Below are positions 59,701 through 64,000 of a stretch of DNA of 64,000 nt, one piece after another. The notes under the pieces were generated by a model. The model made no database searches. It worked only from the letters and a program-made list of their open reading frames with translations, and was not told where the DNA came from. The stretch is from Calamus simplicifolius. Its lineage: Eukaryota; Streptophyta; Magnoliopsida; Arecales; Arecaceae. Both the position numbers and the translations under genes were made by a program. The DNA is taken from contig UESW01004233.1 of the NCBI GenBank assembly GCA_900491605.1, forward strand, positions 875,508 through 939,507, written 5' to 3'. Positions within the stretch are counted from its first letter, which is position 1. Every line of letters begins with the position of its first letter.

Positions 59701-60844
59701 GTAAATTTTAAATGCTTCTAACTATTGTCTATTACCTTGTTATAACCAGTGTGCCAAGTGGCTCTTGCAACTTGTGATTCACCATAAAAAATTATATCAG
59801 TTGTCTTGTTTTTTGATATTTGATTTGAAAATTGTCAATCCACAGCTCATGCTTACTTTAGGTGGGACAAGAGGAGGATGCAGCATGTTAGAGATATAAA
59901 CATGTGAATTTTCATTGTGTCCTATGCAGTTGCTTTACGTCTGTATATGAACCATACAGGATACTTGTATTAATCAGACTCAGATCACAAATTTTTGCCT
60001 GGTTATGGTGTGTTACTATTTCATGTATTGGGGGCTATTGACACCAGTGTTAGATTTTTTGCACTGTTGCATCTTATCATTTGCTCCACTGGTTACAACT
60101 GCTGAAGCCAATATTTTACTTTACACTTGCTGTTGTCCTTTACATTATTGTCCCATTTATTTCATGATGAGAAAATCGTCCTCTTTCAGAATATTCTGGG
60201 AATCTAAAAAATTTGAAGGATGTACAGACTTAATTGAGCCATGGTATGGAACACCATTTTCTGTTGAAAAGGTGACTGCTTCCACAATCCAGGTATGTTA
60301 TCAAATTTATATTTATTGCTTATTCTTTAGGGGGTGTGGTGTTTTGACATTATATATCAATATTTTATTTGCTTTTGGCCTACCATCATTTCTTTACTAA
60401 ACATTGCACAGTCCTCATTTAGCTTTACCATGTGTAATATTTAATCATTTTCTCAATGCTTTATGCTTTGTAGCAATGGATAGAAAATGCTCCTAATGAA
60501 AATCTTCATCTTCCAAAGCCTAATATGTTCATCCCAACTGATTTGTCACTTAAACAGGTCCAAGAGAAGGTAACTTCTTGATGGCTTAAATCATGTTCTA
60601 CTGCTTTTTCTGTATAAGTTGATTTCATATATAATTTTCTGATCTTTTAAACAGGTTAAATTTCCACTTCTTTTGAGAAAATCGTCATATTCAAGATTGT
60701 GGTACAAACCTGATACTATGTTCTCCACTCCTAAAGCTTACATTTGTATGGATTTCAACTGCCCACAATCAAATTATTCGCCTGAATCAGAGGTTCTTAC
60801 TGATATCTTCACAAGGTTATTAATGGATTATTTGAATGAATATG
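24110..60844 (+). CDS. Insulin-degrading-enzyme-like M16A zinc metallopeptidase (5' 17 exons; partial)
   Basis: This enzyme would be a zinc endopeptidase degrading unfolded or small peptides, in plants mostly assigned to peroxisome or cytosol. Exons: 24110-24232, 24425-24500, 25009-25076, 29398-29489, 29583-29656, 29746-29789, 35181-35232, 37192-37314, 37415-37524, 37680-37842, 41659-41751, 41889-41974, 44916-45002, 55257-55360, 60190-60292, 60474-60569, 60655-60844.

The frame stays open across all junctions (1,684 nt, 561 codons). Zinc site: H64-F-L-E67-H68, third ligand E145 in AVDSENQKN, exactly 77 residues after H68 as in animal IDE. The M16 domain is at ~30-165, the inactive M16_C domain at ~190-370 and the middle domain from ~375. 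YASEKYP, HGGSTNAFT, GHEGEGSL, LWYKPDT and MDFNCP are family signatures.

The start is the ATG at 24110 (aggaATGG, acidic/basic N terminus MAVGK as in plant homologues). Residues ~562-970, including any C-terminal peroxisomal signal, lie beyond 64000. Confidence 0.96.
24425..24500 (+). CDS. M16 gene exon 2 (residues 42-66)
   Basis: AAASMDVSVGYF..GLAHFL. It contains zinc ligand H64. The exon ends with the first base of the catalytic Glu codon (g|gtaagt). Confidence 0.95.
24501..25008 (+). other. M16 gene intron 2
   Basis: 508 bases of ordinary intron. The open frame at 24624-24866 is not coding by comparison with the protein. No repeat is recognised. Confidence 0.85.
25009..25076 (+). CDS. M16 gene exon 3 (residues 67-89)
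   Basis: Completes E67 and gives zinc ligand H68, then MLFYASEKYPVEDSYSKY. Acceptor ttgcag|ag, donor gag|gtattt, phase 0. Confidence 0.95.
25751..26790. mobile_element. MULE-type MITE with long terminal inverted repeats
   Basis: It begins ggctaaactatagtatt and ends aatattgtagtttagcc. The first ~235 bases and the reverse complement of the last ~220 bases are homologous throughout (a(c/t)tt(t/g)g(t/a)(t/c)cc..aactt.aaaaagtt, tccgttaaa.., gttaaccca). The flanks tagaattat (25742-25750) and taaaattat (26791-26799) are a 9-bp target duplication with one mismatch, the size typical of Mutator elements. The 25985-26560 core is GC-rich and noncoding. Confidence 0.85.
26140..26530. repeat. Poly-G/poly-C rich core of the MITE
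   Basis: It contains an 18-base G run at about 26142-26159, a ~22-base C run at about 26267-26288 and several shorter runs, with local inverted copies of gagggacggag/ctccgtccctc. The long proline/glycine-rich open frames on both strands are a by-product of these runs. Assembly length here is unreliable. Confidence 0.85.
28130..28652. mobile_element. Insertion flanked by a 10-bp duplication, class unclear
   Basis: ATTCTGAACA occurs at 28120-28129 and 28653-28662. The left end is rich in the words aaggc/taagg (gcatgcctaaggcgtaaggc). It includes the (TA)n run at 28335-28366. No clear inverted termini or poly-A, so it may be a retroposon or a decayed MITE. Confidence 0.45.
28335..28366. repeat. 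(TA)n microsatellite
   Basis: An uninterrupted run of about 16 TA units in intron 3. Confidence 0.95.
28721..28816. repeat. GC-rich 35-bp inverted repeat (hairpin)
   Basis: Left arm 28721-28755 (gtgcacgaaggcg...ccattggcc) pairs with right arm 28781-28816 (ggccaatggccgc...cgtgcac) with about four differences and a 25-base loop. The direct word ggaggcggtgcac occurs on both sides (28714 and 28819). The island is very GC-rich in an AT-rich intron. Confidence 0.85.
29398..29489 (+). CDS. M16 gene exon 4 (residues 90-119, part of 120)
   Basis: HGGSTNAFTSAENTNFYFDI followed by NADSFEEALD. It supplies the conserved substrate-binding strand. Acceptor taatcag|cat, donor acag|gtaaat. Confidence 0.95.
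29583..29656 (+). CDS. M16 gene exon 5 (residues 120-144, part of 145)
   Basis: RFAQFFIRPLMS...REIRAVDS. It ends with the first base of the codon for the third zinc ligand, E145. Confidence 0.95.
29746..29789 (+). CDS. M16 gene exon 6 (residues 145-159)
   Basis: Completes E145, then NQKNLLSDGWRMSQ. It is a 44-base micro-exon with acceptor tcaag|ag and donor cag|gtattt. Confidence 0.94.
30065..30455 (+). mobile_element. RTE-like LINE fragment, + strand (RT C-terminal part)
   Basis: Frames with stops read ALESKCF.., EYMKYNFSTMRNQDE and NYHFRYLGLIIHKKRKL, the segment after the catalytic core of RTE-type reverse transcriptase. The same ORF resumes at about 32236. Confidence 0.75.
30460..32230 (-). 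mobile_element. RTE-like LINE fragment, - strand
   Basis: The minus strand gives reverse-transcriptase words: LYQKSALSPYLFVLVMDELT, WCMLFADDIVLIDETK (the FADD catalytic box), LEIWREALESKGFKISRTKT and EYMKYNFSGSRN. It aligns along its length with the full LINE at 46790-49833 but lacks that copy's last ~430 bases (3' end) and its endonuclease part. Numerous stops make it inactive. Confidence 0.85.
32236..32430 (+). mobile_element. RTE-like LINE 3' end, + strand
   Basis: GGRGRLKIKW, then a decayed NRAEWKNRI-like block, then gtagttgatcccaattag and a TTG-rich tail (attgttgttgtcatc). It is the C-terminal and tail continuation of the + fragment at 30065-30455, which is interrupted by the minus-strand copy. 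Confidence 0.75.
32718..32766. repeat. (TA)n microsatellite
   Basis: About 24 TA units, between two LINE 3' ends. Confidence 0.95.
32800..32890 (+). mobile_element. LINE 3'-end fragment
   Basis: tatgtagttgaccctaagtag, followed by a ttattgttattgttg tail. Closely matches 32335-32425 in the same orientation, 475 bases upstream. Confidence 0.7.
34643..34688. repeat. 23-bp tandem duplication
   Basis: The unit actttagagattggcccagacta is present twice, head to tail, without a mismatch that I can see. Confidence 0.9.
35181..35232 (+). CDS. M16 gene exon 7 (residues 160-176, part of 177)
   Basis: LQKHLCSKDHPYHRFST, a conserved M16A block (DHP[YF]HKF.TG). Acceptor tttcag, donor acag|gtgagt. Confidence 0.95.
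35233..37191 (+). other. M16 gene intron 7 (2.0 kb)
   Basis: AT-rich, with a poly-A tract at about 35746-35766, (TTTA)n at about 36100-36120, and poly-T followed by a G-rich run at about 36906-36940. No element is recognised. Confidence 0.8.
37192..37314 (+). CDS. M16 gene exon 8 (residues 177-217, part of 218)
   Basis: GNWDTLEVKPKSKALDTR, then LIKFYEENYSANLMHLVVYG. This is the start of the second M16 repeat domain (FY..HYSAN.M.LVV). Confidence 0.95.
37415..37524 (+). CDS. M16 gene exon 9 (residues 218-254), acceptor ambiguous
   Basis: E-SDDIQKLVEGRFCDIRN...GQPCSSEHLQ. The acceptor region reads ttttagagagtctg. Only the second AG (37413-37414) keeps the frame, and it gives ESDD where relatives have ESLD-x. 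Using the first AG (exon from 37413) gives ESL but shifts the frame. The exon end, cttcag|gtatgt, is clear. Confidence 0.85.
37680..37842 (+). CDS. M16 gene exon 10 (residues 255-308, part of 309)
   Basis: ILVKAVPIKQGHTLRIIWPI, then YLGHLIGHEGEGSLFYILKQ. It contains the strongly conserved LIGHEG.GSL loop of the second domain. Confidence 0.96.
37843..41658 (+). other. M16 gene intron 10 (3.8 kb)
   Basis: Holds a dispersed repeat rich in ggtatgg/accgg words at about 39000-39250 (also seen near 52700, 57800 and 61200), and a moderately GC-rich stretch at 39640-40440 followed by gacccgat..gacctgattt words to 41240 that look like a decayed hAT-type element. Its ends could not be fixed. Confidence 0.55.
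41659..41751 (+). CDS. M16 gene exon 11 (residues 309-339, part of 340)
   Basis: GWAISLEAGEGDWSLEFSFF, then SVSVELTDVGH. Acceptor ttgcag|ga, donor atg|gttagt. Confidence 0.95.
41889..41974 (+). CDS. M16 gene exon 12 (residues 340-368)
   Basis: EHIEDIVGLLFKYILLLQNS then GVMKWIFDE, a helical segment ending the second domain. Donor gag|gtaact, phase 0. Confidence 0.95.
41975..44915 (+). other. M16 gene intron 12 (2.9 kb)
   Basis: Ordinary AT-rich intron with one near-perfect 120-bp tandem duplication (43740-43979). A small triple of ttcaactgttcaagataaaa lies at about 42575-42625. Confidence 0.85.
43740..43979. repeat. 120-bp tandem duplication
   Basis: Two adjacent 120-base copies differ at about three positions (for example ttttaattctgttt against ttttagttctgtat). 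The low divergence marks a recent event. Confidence 0.95.
44916..45002 (+). CDS. M16 gene exon 13 (residues 369-397)
   Basis: LAAICETAFHYRDKIPPGHY then VVNIASNMQ. Matches the IDE pattern F.Y.DK..P..Y......MQ. Acceptor tttag|ctt. Confidence 0.95.
45807..45905. repeat. Three copies of a ~40-bp unit
   Basis: gatcaa(t/gt)gcgagggc(t/c)aggga.. starts at 45807, 45851 and 45889. Units are 44 and 38 bases long. Confidence 0.85.
46790..49833 (-). mobile_element. Full-length RTE-like LINE (decayed)
   Basis: On the minus strand, from 49833 down: a 5' UTR starting ctccgccaaggccgg; an endonuclease start (VVTWNIEILTCKTMKIIDTI, then NIICLQEIK, the AP-endonuclease motif); reverse transcriptase (NQFGFMSERSIIEAIYLLRR, LHIIFIDLEKVYDRV at about 47830, the first catalytic Asp); KLKIWRKALESKGFKISKTK; a C-terminal RGRPKLTW-type block at about 46930; and a gatgagttgag tail. 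The length is 3.04 kb.

It is flanked by a 21-bp target duplication (46769-46789 and 49834-49854, TTAAGGCTTTGAG identical, then three C/T or A/G differences). Many stops and frameshifts make it inactive. Confidence 0.9.
50281..50491. repeat. Three degenerate ~52-bp blocks
   Basis: ccccaact.aa.caagaataag.tt..aaa...aaggggatta.aaagagac occurs at about 50281, 50346 and 50440, separated by unrelated short spacers. Confidence 0.7.
51711..51955 (+). mobile_element. Short LINE derivative: 5' UTR joined to 3' end
   Basis: 51712-51855 matches the 5' UTR and first codons of the 46790-49833 LINE (aactccgccaaggccgg, ggtagctga.agctaa, aacatgaatctattaaatca, aggacgtccc). It then jumps at about 51856-51865 directly to the LINE 3' end (gaggaaacagatt, ccccatgtagttgggaaagg, cttagatgag). 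All of endonuclease and reverse transcriptase is missing. It could only have moved with enzyme from an intact LINE. Confidence 0.8.
52847..52993. repeat. Two adjacent tandem duplications
   Basis: A ~37-bp unit (ccaggcctgcac.aagtcttgg) is repeated at 52847-52915. A 31-bp unit (aacactataattgtgcagta) is repeated exactly at 52933-52962 and 52964-52993. Confidence 0.85.
53269..53609. mobile_element. Small TIR element, accggttc-rich
   Basis: Left end accatagtggttaggccc pairs with right end gaaccga.. / ggttctgacaactatggt when reversed. The interior is full of cggttcaac/gttgaaccg and gaccgg words with an AT-rich centre. No clear target duplication was found. Confidence 0.5.
55257..55360 (+). CDS. 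M16 gene exon 14 (residues 398-431, part of 432)
   Basis: LFPPEDWLVASSLPSKFVPS then TIQNVLDELNPSNV. It follows the largest intron (10.25 kb). Confidence 0.95.
56497..57733. mobile_element. Harbinger/Tourist-like MITE, interrupted
   Basis: Left end tgccacatttggttcatagg with tatggaatgaaatgggaa following. The right end, reverse-complemented, is gggcatgcctggttcgtggg with tatggggatggaagaatggg, so about 40 bases are homologous. The TTA at 56494-56496 and the TCA after 57733 could be a decayed TTA target site. A 451-bp hAT MITE sits inside. Confidence 0.6.
57005..57455. mobile_element. hAT-type MITE
   Basis: Begins tagtgatgggtatgggctgg and ends ccaacccatacccaccccta (inverted with few differences). 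Flanked by gtggtgat (56997-57004) and gtggtggt (57456-57463), an 8-bp target duplication with one mismatch, as expected for hAT elements. The interior is GGGCC-rich and noncoding. Confidence 0.8.
58410..58432. repeat. Poly-G run
   Basis: More than 20 consecutive G. Length in an assembly is unreliable, and it could form a G-quadruplex on the coding strand of the pre-mRNA. Confidence 0.9.
58672..58763. repeat. 48-bp tandem duplication
   Basis: caaggatctattgtttat(g/a) followed by gttcagaatctttttagaat is present twice, starting at 58672 and 58720, with one or two differences. Confidence 0.9.
60190..60292 (+). CDS. M16 gene exon 15 (residues 432-466)
   Basis: RIFWESKKFEGCTDLIEPWY then GTPFSVEKVTASTIQ. 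Conserved middle-domain block W.S..FEG..D..EPWY.T. Confidence 0.96.
60474..60569 (+). CDS. M16 gene exon 16 (residues 467-498)
   Basis: QWIENAPNENLHLPKPNMFI then PTDLSLKQVQEK. LP.PN.FIPTD is the family signature. An internal cag|gtccaa is not used, because that would lose the frame seen in exon 17. Confidence 0.95.
60655..60844 (+). CDS. M16 gene exon 17 (residues 499-561), last visible
   Basis: VKFPLLLRKSSYSRLWYKPD, then AYICMDFNCP...LMDYLNEY. It ends one base into the next codon (atg|gtaagc). The following exon, expected to begin AYYAQ, was not found before 64000. Confidence 0.95.
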
Positions 60845-62613
60845 GTAAGCTATTCCTTCTTTTATTCCATTCAAGTATGTCAATATCTCATTCTCTTCAT
60901 GAGTTTCATTCATTAACACTTTCATGCTTAGTCTCTAATCTTTATCAATCTTTATTACAAACTATACTTGATAACACAAGAAAGATTCTGAAGGATGACT
61001 AGGTGATTCTGTCATTATTTAAGGGATTTTGATGTGCCCATGCCAACAAAGGTGATGGTTTAGTGGTTTAATTGACAGGAGCTCATCAGGGGCTTTATTT
61101 ATTCTGATGTTTTACACTGAAGAAAGATGGTTGAAAGGGTCAGAACCCTGGGGATGCTAAAAGTTGAGTGCAGGGATGGCAATACTGAACTGAACAGTGC
61201 AGTTTGCTAGTTTGGTACGGTGCAAATTAAGTCAGTTTGCTATTTTGGTATAAGAACAGATCTGCACTGGCCCACTCGGTTTGAACCAAGCGATGCTGCC
61301 CTTGTACCACTATGATACCATAATATACTGACCACATTATACCAAACTGATAAAGTATCAGTGTGGTACCTGGTATCGAGATTGTGGACTTTGGTTGAGA
61401 CAGTTGAATGGCAGAATGGTCATTGAAGCATGTAAAACCACCATGAGACATGCCCTGTTATCTTGTGGGTTCTTACACTTTTAACCATGTTAAACAATCA
61501 TGATTATTGATGAATATCAATATGGCTGGACTCTATTCTAAAGTATATGGCCATATGAACTACTGCAGTTAATACTTACAGAGAAAAGAACCTTACTGAT
61601 TGATTTCATTCCATTTAATGACGTGCAAGATTTTTCCTTCAAATCATTTCCAAGACCAATCTGCACAAAGAATGGGCCAATTTGACTTTGATGCTGAGGC
61701 AACATTGAGTTGCAGATTTGTACTAGGAACACATGATTTCTTGGTTGTTTTTGTTCTCCAAGTATTTTACTTTGATACAATTGAAAATGAAAACCCACTT
61801 GCAAATCACCTTACCATGTTCAACAATAAAATATCCCTTAGTTTCTTTCAACAAATTCATGTTTCAACTATTGGATAAGAGCAAACCGAATCAAGTGGAA
61901 GAAAGTTGTTTTCCTGACTCGGTGTGCCTGCCACCAATGGAAGCTACCCCTACTGGGCTAGTTTTATCGGCCAAGATGACATCTCTTGGGAATTGAAGAA
62001 TTGTTAGAACCTCCCACGGGAGTTCCAAACTTTGCTGTTGTCGTAGGGTCATTTGTTATTCCACTTTGAAGCAGAACAAATCCTTGAGTTCTAACACTAG
62101 AGGCCTATTTTCAATCCTGGTCCTAATACAATGTGTATTGCCTTAACGTGGGTGAGCATGCAAGAATACCAATGGAGTATTGGTATAGAAGTTGTATATT
62201 GGGGATTGCTTCAAAAGCCTCTACCCCCTCTTTCATTGAGGATTGGACTAAGAACTTGATGAAGGCTGGTTTTATGAGAGCATAGCATTCAGGTTAATGT
62301 CTCCAAACCTCTTCCATTATGCAACTCCATTCTTGGCTTAGGTGGTGCATATGGCAAGCTTTCCCATTTGAAAACTTGTCGAAGGCATGCTATTATTGTG
62401 GAAGCATTGGACATGTGCAACAAGATTGTAGCCATTCATCGGCCATGGGGGAGGTTGTCACCATGGAAGACGGTTTGATAGAGATTTTCCAAGCTATCAT
62501 ATAAAGCATCGATCCATGCTATTAGGATTCCGATGAGGATGAAGGAACAAGGGAGGATGGTTGTGGTTCAACCCAAACAATCTGGTCAAGTTCAACGTAA
62601 CTCGACCAATCCA
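60845..62613 (+). other. M16 gene intron 17, first part
   Basis: No exon homologous to the next IDE block was found. It includes a dispersed ggtac/accaa-rich repeat at about 61150-61400 and an L1-like ORF1 remnant at 61850-62510. Confidence 0.7.
61850..62510 (+). pseudogene. L1-like LINE ORF1 remnant with CCHC zinc knuckle
   Basis: The + strand gives WQAFPFENLSKACYYCGSIG then HVQQDCSH, a CX2CX4HX4C zinc knuckle preceded by the KPL..C.....G type block of plant L1 ORF1/DUF4283 proteins (VNVSKPL near 62296 in another frame). The frame is broken upstream. Only the nucleic-acid-binding end is recognisable. Confidence 0.6.
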
Positions 62614-64000
62614 ACCAACAACAACAACAACAAAGTTTTAATCTTAAACTAGTTAGGATTGATTACATGAATTCTTTCCTCCTGCTCGGTTTTGAATGTT
62701 AAGACGCAAATATTTAAATCATTCTTTATCATTTTTAATGTAATTTTTTATTTATCTCTATCGCTTTTCTTCTATATATATATATATATATATATCAAAT
62801 TACTCCTCATTGGTGCATCTTTGGGTCTTTGTTGCAAATGTCCAAACTATTTATCGTTCTTACCTGAATATGTCCTTAATTAGTGTTGCTTTTATCTTTT
62901 TACGAATAACTTTATTTCTTATTCTATATTTTCTTGCATTATTACATATTTATTTCAATATTTTTCATTTTAACCACATTCATCTTAAGTATATGTAACT
63001 TTCTAATTGCCGAGCATTATATAGCATAAAGCATAGTCGGTTTTATGACCGTCTTATAATTTTTTTCCTATAAGTTAGCAAGTATTTTATGATCATAATA
63101 TTTTAGCTGCATTTTTGCATTTGATCCAAGTTGTCATCATATGGATAATATATCTTCAATCTCTCTCTATGAATAATCGATCTTGAATATTAAAACTGAT
63201 TACTTTTAAGAATTTCATGGCCTTCAATCTTTATTGTATGTTCTCTCGATTTCTAATTATACTAAAATTACATTTCATATATTCTATTTAACTTAAAACC
63301 TTTTAATTTTAATACATTTATGTATAATTCTAACTTACGAAGAATTCCAGTGTTAATTTCATCTACTAATATTGTATTTGTAAATAACATATACCATGAA
63401 ATATATTTCTGAATGTGTTGTAAGCTCATCCACGATTAATGCAAAAAGGTAAGAAATGAGAGTAGATCTTTGATGTAAACTTATTGTAATTGGGTGTTTA
63501 TTGGTATTACTGGCAGTAGATGCCATTTCATATACATATCTTTTATTACATTAATATATTTGACGAATATATTTTCTTTTCTAATATGCACTATAAAACT
63601 TCTATAAACTCCAACATATGCTTTCTCTAAATCAATAAGAATTATATAAATATTTTTTTTTTTTTCTATACTTTTTAATTGTCCTCTTAAGAAGATAAAT
63701 ATCTTCCATAATCAATCTTTCTGGCATAAAATTAAATTAATTTTTGATATTTAGTAACATTTTTACATTATACTCCATTACTCTCTTCCAAAGTTTTATA
63801 TATAACTCATGAGCTTGATATCATGATACTTAAAGTTGTTTTGAATCTCCTTTATTTTATAATAAGTACTATAGTACAATTTCTTCATTCATTCGCATTT
63901 TTCAATCTTTAAGGTCTTATTAGATAAATTTATCACGTAAGTTACTCTTATATCACCTAAACATTTGCAAACCTCCATGGAAATTTTATTAGATCCTATT
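62604..64000 (-). mobile_element. RTE-like LINE with (TTG)n tail, continues past window
   Basis: The 3' end is at the left, marked by an (AAC)n run at 62605-62632 (TTG tail on the minus strand). Further in, the minus strand carries decayed reverse transcriptase words, including a SENLIIDVIYLL-like and an ILIDLEKAYV block near 63620-63720. It belongs to a related but different subfamily from the 46790-49833 copy, with a TTG-type tail like those at 32430 and 32890. The element is truncated by the window edge. Confidence 0.75.
62775..62796. repeat. (TA)n microsatellite
   Basis: About ten TA units within the LINE remnant. Confidence 0.9.

Larger units (their letters stand above)
55361..60189 (+). 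other. M16 gene intron 14 (4.8 kb)
   Basis: Contains a Harbinger-like MITE with a hAT MITE inside it (56497-57733), a dispersed repeat at about 57790-58090, a poly-G run (58410-58432), a 48-bp tandem duplication and a poly-A tract (58807-58841). The remainder is AT-rich intron. Confidence 0.85.

Noticed and set aside
1..64000. tRNA, rRNA, snRNA or miRNA genes
   Set aside because: No cloverleaf with A and B boxes and no rRNA core sequence was recognised on reading. A tRNAscan-type search was not possible here.

Overview
The window is nuclear DNA from a flowering plant: AT-rich, spliceosomal introns (GT..AG), and dense in plant transposable elements (Ty3/gypsy, RTE-like and L1-like LINEs, MULE, hAT and Harbinger-like MITEs). 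A monocot with large TE-filled introns, for example a palm, would fit, but that is an impression and not a proof.

The one conventional host gene is on the + strand from 24110 and runs off the right edge. It is a plant insulin-degrading-enzyme-like zinc metallopeptidase (family M16A, IDE-like/PXM16 type). I could place 17 coding exons whose phases agree at every junction. They give 561 codons of an expected ~970 and carry the inverted zinc motif HFLEH and the distal zinc-ligand Glu. Coding sequence is only 1,684 of 36,735 bases between the first and last visible exon; the rest is intron filled with LINEs, MITEs and tandem duplications.

Layout. 1-3800: degraded Ty3/gypsy remains (minus-strand protease region) with a GC-rich 31-bp minisatellite at the left edge. 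3812-6580: a 5'-truncated minus-strand LINE with target duplication, split by a 2,459-bp LTR-like insertion (5-bp target duplication) that is full of short inverted repeats built from AGTTAGCT/AGCTAACT. 6590-9880: AT-rich, nothing recognised. About 10.5-22.2 kb: a large decayed Mutator-like element (MULE). It has a FAR1/MULE/SWIM transposase pseudogene on + and a Ulp1-like (C48) protease pseudogene on -, convergent, interleaved with four long arrays of a short motif of the form GGGTGTCGTAA. About 22.5-23.7 kb: a solo-LTR-like segment with a TATA box in the same direction as the host gene. 23.73-64 kb: host promoter and the M16 gene. A new LINE (minus strand) begins at about 62.6 kb and leaves the window.

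The most interesting system is the MULE. A short DNA motif has been amplified into four arrays (about 100-, 120-, 100- and 110-bp monomers; one array inverted; one a strict A/B dimer) around a transposase gene and a Ulp1-like gene. This recalls Arabidopsis VANDAL elements, where an element-encoded anti-silencing protein binds a short motif that accumulates in noncoding DNA. The link is inference. No tRNA, rRNA or CRISPR array was found.
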